Counted from the first letter of the stretch, positions 55,304-64,000 are shown. The stretch is DNA of 64,000 bases from Providencia rettgeri (GCA_900455085.1 UGTZ01000001.1:3316501-3380500); one strand, 5' to 3'. Notes: generated by a model not told the origin, from the sequence alone. Numbers and translations are program-made.

Positions 55304-56416
55304 ATGACAGACGATAAGAAAAAAATTTCGTTATCCACACGTCTGCATATAGATGTGCCTATGCTGCTAATTATTATCGCGTTGCTTGCATACAGCGCAT
55401 TTATTATGTGGAGTGCTAGCGGCCAAGATCCTGAAATGATGGAGCGTAAATTAGGGCAGATAGCGACAGGCTTCGTCGTTATGATAGTAATGGCGCAGAT
55501 CCCCCCTAGAATGTATGAAAATTGGGCGCCTCACCTGTTTATCTTCTGCGTTATTTTACTGATTTTTGTTGATGTTTTTGGGCAGATAAGTAAAGGGGCA
55601 CAGCGCTGGTTAGACTTGGGTTTTATTCGGTTCCAACCCTCTGAAATTGCAAAAATTGCCGTCCCTTTAATGGTCGCTCGTTTCATGAACCGAGACCTAT
55701 GCCCTCCTTCATTCAAAAATACATTAATTGCACTCGTATTGATTTTTGTACCAACATTATTAGTGGCTGCACAGCCTGACCTTGGTACCTCGATTTTAGT
55801 TGCAGCTTCAGGCCTATTCGTTTTGTTCCTTGCCGGAATGAGTTGGCGGCTTATTGCTGTTGCCGCCATTGCGCTCGCCGCCTTTATTCCACTACTGTGG
55901 TTCTTTTTAATGCATGGTTATCAAAGAGCCCGTGTCATGATGTTATTAGACCCAGAAACTGATCCACTAGGCGCTGGTTACCATATTATCCAATCAAAAA
56001 TTGCGATTGGTTCTGGTGGATTAATGGGTAAAGGTTGGCTACATGGCACACAATCACAACTTGAATTTTTACCGGAAAGACATACCGACTTTATTTTTGC
56101 CGTGTTAGCAGAAGAACTTGGCTTAGTCGGTGTGCTTATTTTACTTGGTTTATACCTTTTATTGATTATTCGTGGGCTTTATATTGCTGCTAGCGCACAA
56201 AATACTTTTGGTCGGGTTATGGTTGGTGGTTTGATCTTAATCCTTTTTGTCTATGTATTTGTGAATATCGGTATGGTCAGTGGTATATTACCAGTGGTTG
56301 GTGTTCCCCTCCCTTTAGTGAGCTACGGGGGCTCCGCTTTGATTGTTTTAATGGCTGGATTCGGTATTATCATGTCGATACATACACACCGAAAATTCCT
56401 TTCCAAAAGTTTATAA
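55304..56416 (+). CDS. mrdB: rod-shape peptidoglycan glycosyltransferase RodA
   Basis: SEDS-family polymerase with about ten membrane spans; 370 residues, as in E. coli. Signatures: GAQRWLDLGFIRFQPSEIAK, LVAAQPDLGTSILV, LPERHTDFIFAVLAEELG and GVPLPLVSYGGSALI. It lies 37 bases after mrdA, and one base separates its stop from the rlpA ATG. Confidence 0.95.
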   Translation: MTDDKKKISLSTRLHIDVPMLLIIIALLAYSAFIMWSASGQDPEMMERKLGQIATGFVVMIVMAQIPPRMYENWAPHLFIFCVILLIFVDVFGQISKGAQRWLDLGFIRFQPSEIAKIAVPLMVARFMNRDLCPPSFKNTLIALVLIFVPTLLVAAQPDLGTSILVAASGLFVLFLAGMSWRLIAVAAIALAAFIPLLWFFLMHGYQRARVMMLLDPETDPLGAGYHIIQSKIAIGSGGLMGKGWLHGTQSQLEFLPERHTDFIFAVLAEELGLVGVLILLGLYLLLIIRGLYIAASAQNTFGRVMVGGLILILFVYVFVNIGMVSGILPVVGVPLPLVSYGGSALIVLMAGFGIIMSIHTHRKFLSKSL

Positions 56417-56417
56417 A

Positions 56418-57398
56418 ATGAGGCTTAGTATGCGTTTACAATGGATAATGCTTGGCGTCACCGCCGCGCTACTTAGTGGCTGTGTGACAGACGAAGTTAA
56501 ACAACCAGCCCAAGTGCCAACCAATGTACCCACTCAAGATGTATTAGGTGCAGAGCCTCATTATGAGCCGTATCATCCAACTGCCAATAATGATTACTCA
56601 CGTAATGGTCAACAGTACCAAATCGTACGCGACCCGTCACAATTTAGCCAAGTGGGTTATGCGTCTATTTATGGTGCGGAGTCTGCAGGAAATATGACTG
56701 CGATTGGTGAACGTGTTAATCCAGTGGAATTAACTGCAGCTCACCCAACGTTACCGATCCCTAGCTATGTCCGAATCACCAACATGATGAATGGCCGGAT
56801 GATGGTCGTGCGTGTTAATGATCGTGGGCCTTATACGCCAGGAAAAAGTATTGCGGTGTCACGTGCAACCGCTGACCGCCTGAATTTAATGCCAACGACA
56901 AAAATTAAAATTGATGCCATTCAAGTCGCTCAAGACGGCACCTTGTCAGGAACTGGAACCGTTGGCTCTAATTTTGTGAAACAAAGCTATGCATTGCCGG
57001 GGCGCCCGCAATTAGGTTCTGGCCCAATGGGTACCCCTGTGATGGAGAACTTGCCAACGCCAGAAAATACATTGCCCGTTCAGCAACCAAAAGAGCCGAT
57101 GCAGCCTACGATGCCTGACATGAGCTTACAAACACCAACGCCACCACCAACAACAACGGAAGAAGTGGTTCCTGAGCGTGGTTTTCTCGTTCAAGCAGGC
57201 GCCATTAGTAGCCAAACCAATGCGCAAAATATGCTGAATGAATTGAAAACACAGTTTAATGTTCCTGGGCGGTTACAACCTTATAATGGTATTTACCGCG
57301 TCCAATTAGGGCCATTTGCAACGAAACAACAAGCCGTTGAGGTACAAGGCCGATTACAGGCTGAAAAAAACCAGTCTTCGATGGTCGTTGCGCCTTAA
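56418..57398 (+). CDS. rlpA: septal/rare lipoprotein RlpA
   Basis: Outer-membrane lipoprotein with a double-psi beta-barrel lytic-transglycosylase domain and a C-terminal SPOR domain. It has 326 residues. Lipobox LLSGC (near 22); DPBB domain about 75-170 (VGYASIYGAESAGN, RVNDRGPYTPGKSIAVS); Pro/Thr-rich linker; SPOR about 250-326 (RGFLVQAGAISSQTNAQNML). The ATG at 56418 has weak signals; an ATG four codons in is an alternative start. Confidence 0.92.
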   Translation: MRLSMRLQWIMLGVTAALLSGCVTDEVKQPAQVPTNVPTQDVLGAEPHYEPYHPTANNDYSRNGQQYQIVRDPSQFSQVGYASIYGAESAGNMTAIGERVNPVELTAAHPTLPIPSYVRITNMMNGRMMVVRVNDRGPYTPGKSIAVSRATADRLNLMPTTKIKIDAIQVAQDGTLSGTGTVGSNFVKQSYALPGRPQLGSGPMGTPVMENLPTPENTLPVQQPKEPMQPTMPDMSLQTPTPPPTTTEEVVPERGFLVQAGAISSQTNAQNMLNELKTQFNVPGRLQPYNGIYRVQLGPFATKQQAVEVQGRLQAEKNQSSMVVAP

Positions 57399-57559
57399 TA
57401 GGCGAATGCTTTAGGTTGCTCCCTCTGTTTGGGCAACCTGAAGTTGAGCAATGTTAAAAAATTATTGGTACAGCGCAAAAGTGGCATTTTTCTTATTCTA
57501 TTCTTTTGCTAAACTGCGCCTCCTTGTGTTAACCGAATTTCGGATGTAATGGTAAAACC

Positions 57560-58771
57560 ATGAATAATGTCGCCCCATCACGCATCGTGCGTCATACAGT
57601 ACTCGGTTCCGCGCTACTGCTTATGACCGCAAATATTGCGAATGCTAATGAAACTTTCCCGAATACATCAATTCCTGCAGCACCTACTATTGATGCAGAA
57701 GCTTATATCTTAATTGATTATAATTCAGGGAAAGTTCTCGCTGAAAGTAATGCCGACCAACGCCGCGATCCTGCGAGTTTGACAAAAATGATGACCAGTT
57801 ATGTTATTGGTCAAGCAATTAAGTCAGGTAAAATTGGTGAAAATGATATCGTTACGGTCGGAAATGATGCGTGGGCTACCGGTAACCCGGTGTTTAAAGG
57901 CTCATCATTGATGTTCTTAAAACCTGGCGACCGCGTTAGCGTATCTCAGCTAACTCGTGGTATTAACTTGCAATCAGGTAACGATGCTTGTGTTGCTATG
58001 GCCGACTATATTGCGGGTGACCAAGCCAACTTTGTTCAGTTAATGAATGGCTACGTAAACAAATTAGGGTTGAAAAATACCTATTTTCAAACCGTTCATG
58101 GTTTAGATGCCGAAGGCCAATATAGCTCAGCCCGTGATATGGCACTTATTGGGCAAGCACTAGTACGTGATGTGCCTGAAGAGTACGCAATCTATAAAGA
58201 AAAAGAATTTACCTTTAACAACATTCGCCAAACAAACCGTAATGGCCTTTTATGGGATAAGAGCCTTGCTGTTGATGGCATCAAAACAGGCCATACTAAT
58301 GCCGCTGGCTATAACCTTGTCGCCTCCGCAACCGAAGGTGATATGCGCCTGATCTCCGTTGTTATGGGAGGTAAAAGCAGCAAAGGCCGTGATGCCGAAA
58401 GTAAAAAGTTACTTACTTACGGTTTCCGCTTTTATGAAACCGTTAAACCATTACAAGCCAATGTGGATTTTGCCAGTGTACCAGTCTGGTTTGGTGATGA
58501 GAATGAAGTAAAATTAGGTGTCACTGAAGATTTATACCTCACCATCCCACGTGGTCGCTTAAAAGATCTAAAAGCCAGTTATGAATTAACAACCACTGAG
58601 CTTGAAGCACCATTAACCAAAGGCCAGCAAGTCGGTACCATTAGTTTCCAACTCGACGGAAAAATCATTGAACAACATCCTTTAGCCGTATTAAAAGATG
58701 TGGAAGAAGGTGGCTTTTTCAGTCGGTTAATTGACTATATTAAGTTACTCTTCCATCGCTGGTTTGGTTAG
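57560..58771 (+). CDS. dacA: D-alanyl-D-alanine carboxypeptidase (PBP5)
   Basis: Low-molecular-weight penicillin-binding protein trimming pentapeptides. It has 403 residues (403 in E. coli PBP5). Signal peptide ends near NIANANE. Catalytic motifs: DPASLTKMM (SxxK near 73), LQSGNDACVAM (SxN) and DGIKTGHTNAAG (KTG). A beta-rich C-terminal domain is followed by an amphipathic membrane anchor (FSRLIDYIKLLFHRWFG). Separate promoter region of 161 bases after rlpA. Confidence 0.94.
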   Translation: MNNVAPSRIVRHTVLGSALLLMTANIANANETFPNTSIPAAPTIDAEAYILIDYNSGKVLAESNADQRRDPASLTKMMTSYVIGQAIKSGKIGENDIVTVGNDAWATGNPVFKGSSLMFLKPGDRVSVSQLTRGINLQSGNDACVAMADYIAGDQANFVQLMNGYVNKLGLKNTYFQTVHGLDAEGQYSSARDMALIGQALVRDVPEEYAIYKEKEFTFNNIRQTNRNGLLWDKSLAVDGIKTGHTNAAGYNLVASATEGDMRLISVVMGGKSSKGRDAESKKLLTYGFRFYETVKPLQANVDFASVPVWFGDENEVKLGVTEDLYLTIPRGRLKDLKASYELTTTELEAPLTKGQQVGTISFQLDGKIIEQHPLAVLKDVEEGGFFSRLIDYIKLLFHRWFG

Positions 58772-58857
58772 GGCTTGAAACTAAAATAAGTCATCCCCAT
58801 ATAGTAACTATCGAAATAAAGTAAGTATCGAAATGTTTGTTGGATGAATACATCTCA

Positions 58858-58887
58858 TTGGCTGGTTTAATACCAGCCAATCTTTTT
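58858..58887 (+). terminator. terminator after dacA
   Basis: TTGGCTGG-TTTAATA-CCAGCCAA followed by TCTTTTT, 87 bases after the dacA stop and upstream of ybeD. Confidence 0.65.
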
Positions 58888-58922
58888 CAGCCAGCAGCCC
58901 AATTTAAAAATTAGGAGTGCCC

Positions 58923-59186
58923 ATGAAAACGAAATTAGGTGAACTGCTTGAGTTCCCATGCCCATTAACTTACAAAGTCATGGGTTTGGCACAGCCTGAA
59001 TTGGTTGATCAAGTAATTGAAGTGATACAACGTCATGCTCCGGGGGATTACTCTCCAGACGTAAAACCGAGTAGCAAGGGTAATTATCACTCCGTTTCTA
59101 TTACTATCAATGCCACCCATATTGAACAAGTGGAAACTTTGTATAGTGAGCTAGGTGCGTTGGAATTAGTTAAAGTTGTACTTTAA
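58923..59186 (+). CDS. ybeD: DUF493 family protein YbeD
   Basis: An 87-residue ferredoxin-like-fold protein, the E. coli length, function not established. The start at 58923 has AGGAG five bases upstream; a GTG two codons earlier overlaps that site. Conserved block: LLEFPCPLTYKVMG, RHAPGDYSPDVKPSSKGNYH and SITINATHIEQVETLY. It sits before lipB, as in E. coli. Confidence 0.92.
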   Translation: MKTKLGELLEFPCPLTYKVMGLAQPELVDQVIEVIQRHAPGDYSPDVKPSSKGNYHSVSITINATHIEQVETLYSELGALELVKVVL

Positions 59187-59200
59187 TTTCTGTAAAAATA

Positions 59201-59247
59201 AACTACATCCCAAAGGTTAACCATAACCGATTAAGGTGTAGTTTTTT
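59201..59247 (+). terminator. terminator of ybeD
   Basis: A branched hairpin: outer arms AACTACATC / GGTGTAGTT, inner arms GGTTA / TAACC, followed by T6. Confidence 0.7.
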
Positions 59248-59437
59248 ATTTATTCTGCACTACAGAGCCTTATAATTATTTTTTCTTGCTGATAGTACAA
59301 ATAAAATAAGTTTTTCATCAAAATACCTAATGAGAAATAACTTTTCATATCAATCCCAAACCTAAAAATACAAACTTATCCAAATTCTTACCTTTTTCAT
59401 ACTCCACTCAAAAGAGTCGCGCTAACATATCTATAAC

Positions 59438-60139
59438 ATGACAAAACTAGCACTCCCCCCCTACCAGCGTTATACTAAGTACTCAATTTTTCAGGTGGAT
59501 GTTAAAACATTGTCAGAACGAACGATAATTATCCGTCAATTAGGCCTTGCGCCGTACCAGCAAGTATCCGATGCGATGCATCAATTTACTGAAGAGCGCA
59601 CTGAAAATACGTGTGATGAAGTATGGCTAGTTGAACACCCACGCGTATTTACTCAAGGTCAAGCAGGGAAAGCAGAGCATGTACTAGCCCCCGGGGATAT
59701 CCCTGTTATACAAAGTGATAGAGGTGGTCAAGTCACCTATCATGGGCCAGGACAGCAAGTGATGTACGTGATGCTCAACTTAAAGCGCAATAAAATTGGT
59801 GTTAGAGAACTCGTCACCGCACTGGAAAACACCGTCGTGAATACCCTTGCCCACTTTAATATTGCAGCGTATCCTCGCCCTGATGCCCCTGGTGTCTATG
59901 TGAATGGCGACAAAATTTGTTCTCTTGGATTACGCATAAGGCAAGGTTGTTCTTTTCATGGTCTCGCTTTGAATATTGATATGGATCTTGAACCCTTTAA
60001 CCGTATCAACCCTTGTGGTTACAGCGAATTAAAGATGACTCAGGTTAGCGACCTCGCTCCCAAAGTTTCATTATTTGATGTTCAGCCTGTGCTAATTGGC
60101 CAATTCTGTGACACACTGGGATTTCATATTGTTCAATAA
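59438..60139 (+). CDS. lipB: octanoyl-ACP:protein octanoyltransferase LipB
   Basis: Transfers octanoate from ACP to lipoyl domains, the first step of lipoate synthesis; LipA acts next. The 233-residue frame is about 20 longer than E. coli LipB. Motifs: QSDRGGQVTYHGPGQQVMY, DKICSLGLRI (catalytic Lys) and FNRINPCGYSEL (catalytic Cys near 195). The extra N-terminal residues are doubtful: a GTG at 59495 would give the family length. The ATG at 59438 lacks a clear ribosome site. Confidence 0.9.
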   Translation: MTKLALPPYQRYTKYSIFQVDVKTLSERTIIIRQLGLAPYQQVSDAMHQFTEERTENTCDEVWLVEHPRVFTQGQAGKAEHVLAPGDIPVIQSDRGGQVTYHGPGQQVMYVMLNLKRNKIGVRELVTALENTVVNTLAHFNIAAYPRPDAPGVYVNGDKICSLGLRIRQGCSFHGLALNIDMDLEPFNRINPCGYSELKMTQVSDLAPKVSLFDVQPVLIGQFCDTLGFHIVQ

Positions 60140-60262
60140 TAATGCTATAATTTTTTAACATTTTTAAAAAATATTTTAATGAATGGATAACAGCCTCCAT
60201 TCGGTTTTATTTAGAATTATCACTTATCCATCAGCATAAAAGATAACTGGAACCGTCATATT

Positions 60263-61228
60263 ATGAGTAAACCAATTCAGATAGAACGTGGAATTAAATA
60301 TCGTGACGCCGACAAAATGGCGCTGATCCCTGTCAAAAACGTTGTGACTGAACGAGAAGAAATTCTACGTAAACCTGACTGGATGAAAATTAGGCTTCCT
60401 GCTGACTCCACTCGTATTCAAGGCATTAAAGCAGCCATGCGCAAAAATGGGCTGCATTCTGTTTGTGAAGAAGCTTCATGCCCTAATCTCTCTGAGTGCT
60501 TTAACCATGGTACTGCGACCTTTATGATTTTAGGCGCTATCTGTACCCGCCGCTGCCCATTCTGTGATGTTGCCCATGGCCGTCCAAATGCACCGGATGC
60601 CAATGAGCCTGAAAAATTAGCACAAACCATTAAAGATATGGCACTACGCTATGTTGTCATTACGTCAGTTGACCGTGATGATCTACGTGATGGCGGAGCA
60701 CAGCACTTTGCTGATTGCATTAGCGCTATTCGTGAAAAAAGCCCATCGATTAAAATTGAAACGCTAGTTCCTGATTTCCGTGGCCGTATGGATCGCGCAT
60801 TAGAAATTTTAACCGCGACACCACCTGATGTGTTTAACCATAACCTTGAAAATGTACCACGTGTTTACCGTCAAGTTCGCCCTGGTGCTAATTATGAATG
60901 GTCTTTAAAATTACTCGAAAAATTTAAAGAAGCCCATCCCGATATCCCAACTAAATCAGGGTTAATGGTTGGTCTTGGTGAAACCAATAAAGAAATTATT
61001 GAGGTTATGCGCGACTTACGTCGCCATGGCGTAACGATGCTTACGCTAGGTCAATACCTACAACCAAGCCGCCACCACTTACCAGTTAAACGCTATGTGA
61101 GTCCCGCTGAGTTCGATGAGATGAAAGAAGAAGCCATGGCAATGGGCTTCACTCACGCAGCTTGCGGCCCATTCGTTCGCTCTTCTTACCATGCTGATTT
61201 ACAAGCTAAAGGTGAGGAAGTTAAATAG
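60263..61228 (+). CDS. lipA: lipoyl synthase LipA
   Basis: Radical-SAM enzyme inserting two sulfurs into octanoyl domains. It has 321 residues, as in E. coli. Auxiliary cluster CEEASCPNLSECF (near 68-79), radical-SAM cluster CTRRCPFCDVAHG (near 94-101) and the C-terminal Ser ligand in FVRSSYHAD are intact. Its own 123-base leader separates it from lipB. Confidence 0.96.
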   Translation: MSKPIQIERGIKYRDADKMALIPVKNVVTEREEILRKPDWMKIRLPADSTRIQGIKAAMRKNGLHSVCEEASCPNLSECFNHGTATFMILGAICTRRCPFCDVAHGRPNAPDANEPEKLAQTIKDMALRYVVITSVDRDDLRDGGAQHFADCISAIREKSPSIKIETLVPDFRGRMDRALEILTATPPDVFNHNLENVPRVYRQVRPGANYEWSLKLLEKFKEAHPDIPTKSGLMVGLGETNKEIIEVMRDLRRHGVTMLTLGQYLQPSRHHLPVKRYVSPAEFDEMKEEAMAMGFTHAACGPFVRSSYHADLQAKGEEVK

Positions 61229-61251
61229 CCTCCACTATTTTACGTATAAAC

Positions 61252-61284
61252 AAAAAATGCCTGATTTTCATCAGGCATTTTTTA
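61252..61284 (+). terminator. terminator of lipA
   Basis: AAAAAATGCCTGA-TTTTC-TCAGGCATTTTTT, symmetrical and able to act on both strands. Confidence 0.88.
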
Positions 61285-61295
61285 TTGCAATAGAT

Positions 61296-61328
61296 AAAAA
61301 AACTCGCCCTAGATAACTAGCGCGAGTT
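61296..61328 (-). terminator. terminator of cspE
   Basis: On the minus strand AACTCGCG ... CGAGTT followed by a T-run (A-run at 61296-61302 on the plus strand), 34 bases past the cspE stop. Confidence 0.75.
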
Positions 61329-61361
61329 TTCAGCTGTTCGTTTTAATCTTAATTATAAAAA

Positions 61362-61571
61362 TTACAGAGGAATAACGTTAGCAGCAGATGGGCCTTTAGC
61401 ACCTTCAGTAATTTCAAATTCCACTTTTTGGCCTTCAGCTAAGGTTTTGAAACCATCGCCCATAATCGCAGAAAAGTGAACAAATACATCTTTGCTACCA
61501 TCTTCTGGAGTGATAAAACCAAAACCTTTAGATTCGTTGAACCACTTAACGTTACCTTTAACTTTAGACAT
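61362..61571 (-). CDS. cspE: cold-shock-family protein CspE
   Basis: A 69-residue OB-fold RNA chaperone and antiterminator. RNP1 KGFGFI and RNP2 VFVHF are present, and the sequence is nearly identical to E. coli CspE (MSKVKGNVKWFNESKGFGF). The start is the ATG at 61571 with AAAGGT upstream. CspE is preferred over CspA or CspC by sequence and by its position after lipA in this region. Confidence 0.93.
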   Translation of the reverse strand: MSKVKGNVKWFNESKGFGFITPEDGSKDVFVHFSAIMGDGFKTLAEGQKVEFEITEGAKGPSAANVIPL

Positions 61572-61787
61572 CAAATATTACCTTTAAAATAAAATAGACA
61601 CACCATCTGTATCAAGCTCAGTACATCAGATTTCTCAGTTACTTGTCTACAACCTAGATCACGAAAATGGACTAAAAAGATAAAAAAATATTATTTATCG
61701 ATAGAATAGGTTCTGATTTCGACAATAATTCTTACCAATAGCAATTATCACAACCAATAGTATTATCTATTGCTAATTATTTAGCTT

Positions 61788-62246
61788 TTACTTCTCATGT
61801 AAAAGTAACCAATCTTTGATATCTAAGCCCCCAGTATACCCCACTAATTTCCCATCATGCCCAAGTACACGATGACAAGGAACAATTAATGAGATTGGAT
61901 TACGTGAGTTTGCCATGCCGACTGCACGACAATAATTAGCTGAGCCTAACTTTAAAGCCAAATCTTTATAGCTCCAGCGTTCTCCATAAGGTATCCCACA
62001 AAGATGTTTCCAGACTTTTTTCTGAAATTCTGTACCTTGTGGATTTAATGCCACCGTAAAAACGGTTCTTTTGTGATTAAAATATTCCTTTAGTTCTTTC
62101 ACACAAAGCTTCGAATGCTCATTCTTCGTTTCTTTTTCTGTTTTTTCATCAACAAAATAAAGGCTCGTTATTCCGTTGTCATCAGCCGTAATATGGACCC
62201 ACGGTTTAGGAAATTTATCCGGTGTCGCTAAATATTGATGGTACAT
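61788..62246 (-). CDS. methylated-DNA--protein-cysteine S-methyltransferase (Ogt-like)
   Basis: DNA repair protein that transfers alkyl groups from O6-alkylguanine to its own cysteine. It has 152 residues; the N-terminal domain (about 1-75) is short. The C-terminal domain holds PYGERWSYKDLA (helix-turn-helix), GMANSRNPISLIVPCHRVLG (acceptor Cys in PCHRV) and GYTGG. GGAGATAC precedes the ATG. Ogt rather than Ada because there is no Ada N-terminal domain. Confidence 0.92.
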   Translation of the reverse strand: MYHQYLATPDKFPKPWVHITADDNGITSLYFVDEKTEKETKNEHSKLCVKELKEYFNHKRTVFTVALNPQGTEFQKKVWKHLCGIPYGERWSYKDLALKLGSANYCRAVGMANSRNPISLIVPCHRVLGHDGKLVGYTGGLDIKDWLLLHEK

Positions 62247-62403
62247 AGTATCTCCTCAAAAGGACTCAATTACCTGATTGTATATACAGTTATAGAGTAA
62301 ATTATTTCCATTTTGCAATGATCTTTTTTCTTAGAGTGTCTATCTGAATCATCTAATACGATATTTTTTTATTTTCAATGTTAATAACCACCTAGCCAAC
62401 AAT

Positions 62404-62422
62404 TAGAATAATTATCATTCAA
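62404..62422. promoter_or_regulatory. possible Fur box upstream of nrdHIE
   Basis: TAGAATAATTATCATTCAA, about 12 of 19 matches to the Fur consensus. E. coli nrdHIEF is Fur-repressed, which supports this weak site. Confidence 0.45.
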
Positions 62423-62432
62423 CATTTCATAT

Positions 62433-62448
62433 TCACTACATATTGTAT
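62433..62448. promoter_or_regulatory. NrdR box 1
   Basis: TCACTACATATTGTAT, 12 of 16 matches to the NrdR consensus ACACTATATATAGTGT. It is 31 bases from box 2, three helical turns. Confidence 0.6.
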
Positions 62449-62463
62449 GGTTGATAAATTTAA

Positions 62464-62479
62464 AATCCATATATAGTAT
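62464..62479. promoter_or_regulatory. NrdR box 2
   Basis: AATCCATATATAGTAT, 12 of 16 matches, on the same helix face as box 1 and 56 bases before the nrdH start. Confidence 0.6.
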
Positions 62480-62534
62480 TTATGTATCACATACCTTATT
62501 TTTAATGCGGATAAACATTCAAAAGGTAAATAAC

Positions 62535-62762
62535 ATGATTGAGATTACCATTTATAGTAAACCTAACTGCGTTCAATGTAATGCTACTTATCAAGCCTTA
62601 GATCGCAAATCTATTTCCTACCAAATTATTGACCTTACTGAAGATAGCCAAGCCCTTGAACTCGTAAAAAAATTGGGTTATCAACAAGTCCCTGTTGTTA
62701 TTGCAGGTGAAAAACATTGGGCTGGTTTTCGACCTGACATGATTAGCCTATTAGCCGCTTAG
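62535..62762 (+). CDS. nrdH: glutaredoxin-like protein NrdH
   Basis: Electron donor to the NrdEF ribonucleotide reductase. It has 75 residues (81 in E. coli). The redox motif CVQC (near residues 11-14), and the end region GYQQVPVVIAGEKHWAGFRPD is diagnostic for NrdH. AAAAGGT precedes the ATG at 62535. It opens the nrdHIE(F) operon. Confidence 0.94.
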   Translation: MIEITIYSKPNCVQCNATYQALDRKSISYQIIDLTEDSQALELVKKLGYQQVPVVIAGEKHWAGFRPDMISLLAA

Positions 62763-62770
62763 GTGATGTC

Positions 62771-63184
62771 ATGGAAACGGAATCACTCATCTATTTTTCA
62801 AGTCGCTCAGAAAATTGCCATCGCTTTATTGAAAAGCTTGGTATCCCTGCAACACGGTTACCTATTGGCAACCACGAAAGTAGCCTAATTGCGACAAGAC
62901 CTTATGTTTTATTACTACCAACCTATGGTGGTGGCGGTACAAAAGGTGCTGTTCCAAAAGAAGTGATTCAATTTCTTAATATTGAAGGCAATCGCGCATT
63001 CATCCGTGGTGTTATTGCTGCGGGTAATACCAATTTTGGTGATGCCTATGCGATAGCTGGAAATATCATCGCGCAAAAATGCCATATTCCCTACCTATAT
63101 CGATTTGAACTTCTTGGTACTGATAAAGATGTTCAATCCGTTCAACGAGGCCTAAAAACGTTTTGGCAACGTACAAACAACTAG
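62771..63184 (+). CDS. nrdI: class Ib ribonucleotide reductase maturation protein NrdI
   Basis: A 137-residue flavodoxin-like protein that supplies the oxidant for assembling the Mn tyrosyl cofactor of NrdF. Signatures: LIYFSSRSENCHRFIEKLG and PTYGGGGTKGAVPK, then GVIAAGNTNFGDAYAIAG. It lies eight bases after nrdH and 11 bases before nrdE. Confidence 0.94.
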   Translation: METESLIYFSSRSENCHRFIEKLGIPATRLPIGNHESSLIATRPYVLLLPTYGGGGTKGAVPKEVIQFLNIEGNRAFIRGVIAAGNTNFGDAYAIAGNIIAQKCHIPYLYRFELLGTDKDVQSVQRGLKTFWQRTNN

Positions 63185-63195
63185 AGTTATTCCAA

Positions 63196-64000
63196 ATGGA
63201 TAAAATGCAAAATATATCAGATGTGGATTATCATGCGCTCAATGCGATGTTGAATTTATATGATAACGAAGGCCGTATTCAATTTGATAAAGACAAAGAA
63301 GCGGCTCATCACTATTTTCGACAGCATGTGAACCAAAACACCGTATTTTTCCATGATTTAAAAGAAAAATTAGATTTTTTAGTACAAGAAAATTATTACG
63401 AAAATAGTGTATTAGAACAATATAACTTTGAATTTATCAAAACACTGTTTAAACAGGCATACGCTCACAAATTTCGTTTTCAAACTTTTCTCGGTGCCTT
63501 TAAATATTATACTAGCTATACGCTGAAAACCTTTGATGGCAAACGCTACCTCGAACGCTATGAAGATCGCGTCTGTATGGTTGCTTTAACCCTTGCTCAA
63601 GGGAATGAATCCCTTGCTAAGTTGTATGTCGATGAAATTATTACAGGTCGTTTTCAACCTGCAACTCCCACCTTCCTTAACTGCGGTAAAAAACAACGTG
63701 GTGAGTTAATCTCTTGTTTTCTTTTAAGAATTGAAGACAACATGGAGTCCATCGGCCGCTCAGTCAATTCTGCTTTGCAGTTATCCAAACGCGGTGGCGG
63801 AGTCGCCTTTCTAATGACCAATTTACGAGAGCAAGGTGCCCCAATAAAACTAATTGAAAATCAATCTTCTGGCGTTGTTCCTGTTATGAAAATGTTAGAA
63901 GATGCTTTTTCTTATGCCAACCAATTAGGCGCAAGGCAAGGTGCCGGTGCCGTTTATTTGCATGCTCACCACCCTGATATTATGCGTTTTCTTGATACCA
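63196..64000 (+). CDS. nrdE: class Ib ribonucleoside-diphosphate reductase alpha subunit NrdE (partial)
   Basis: Starts at 63196 (MDKMQNISDVDYHALNAMLN) and stays open to the window edge, giving the first 268 residues of a protein of about 714. The N-terminal NrdE domain and the start of the barrel are seen: FQTFLGAFKYYTSYTLKTFD, PATPTFLNCGKKQRGELISC (first active-site Cys), ALQLSKRGGGVAF and GARQGAGAVYLHAHHPDI. An ATG three codons in is an alternative start. Confidence 0.94.
   Translation, partial: MDKMQNISDVDYHALNAMLNLYDNEGRIQFDKDKEAAHHYFRQHVNQNTVFFHDLKEKLDFLVQENYYENSVLEQYNFEFIKTLFKQAYAHKFRFQTFLGAFKYYTSYTLKTFDGKRYLERYEDRVCMVALTLAQGNESLAKLYVDEIITGRFQPATPTFLNCGKKQRGELISCFLLRIEDNMESIGRSVNSALQLSKRGGGVAFLMTNLREQGAPIKLIENQSSGVVPVMKMLEDAFSYANQLGARQGAGAVYLHAHHPDIMRFLDT

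Overview
The window is chromosomal DNA from an AT-rich member of the Enterobacterales, most probably Providencia or a close Morganellaceae relative. This is inferred from E. coli-like proteins and gene order, low GC, ERIC repeats and a Proteus-type scs operon; no species marker was tested. Much of the layout follows the E. coli 15-17 min region: ybfA/kdpFABCDE, glnS, nagE/nagBAC, a Met-Leu-Gln tRNA cluster, ubiF, miaB-ybeZ-ybeY-corC-lnt, gltIJKL, leuS-lptE-holA-nadD, rsfS-rlmH-mrdA-mrdB-rlpA-dacA-ybeD, lipB-lipA, cspE.

Layout: gltA (0.3-1.6 kb); a divergent AraC regulator/MFS exporter pair (1.6-3.7); ERIC repeats and a Nif3-family gene (3.7-4.7); ybfA and the potassium operon kdpFABCDE with a KdpE box (4.9-13.4); a DUF5329 gene, a hairpin-rich spacer, ERIC and glnS (13.5-16.0); a TSUP permease and a Fur-boxed colicin E3-type bacteriocin with its immunity gene, inserted between glnS and nagE (16.1-18.7); the GlcNAc regulon (18.9-24.6); six tRNAs and dctA (25.0-27.5); ubiF and the miaB-to-lnt cluster (27.5-35.0). 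An accessory block (35.0-42.6) holds a NAD-kinase-like/SPFH operon divergent from an NrtR-like Nudix regulator, a lipoprotein, and scsABCD (copper and disulfide stress). Then come gltIJKL, leuS to lipA, cspE, an Ogt-type alkyltransferase and nrdHI plus the start of nrdE, which runs off the end.

Functional groups: potassium uptake under KdpDE; GlcNAc uptake and catabolism under NagC and CRP with paired operators; periplasmic thiol chemistry (ScsA-D); elongasome and peptidoglycan maturation (PBP2, RodA, RlpA, PBP5); lipoate synthesis (LipB, LipA); iron- and manganese-type ribonucleotide reduction (NrdHIE) with NrdR boxes.

Caution on quality: nine single-base reading-frame breaks, all in or beside homopolymer runs, hit eight otherwise well-conserved genes (nif3, kdpB, the TSUP gene, the bacteriocin twice, the nrtR-like gene, gltJ, gltL, mrdA). 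Restoring one base brings nif3, gltJ and gltL to exactly the E. coli length. Indel sequencing error is therefore the likeliest explanation for most of them, not gene decay.

Most interesting items: the Fur-associated E3-type rRNase bacteriocin with an unusual Cys-rich N-terminus, the NAD-kinase/SPFH/NrtR module with three matching operators, and the 36-bp tandem repeat plus ERIC that splits scsD from scsABC.
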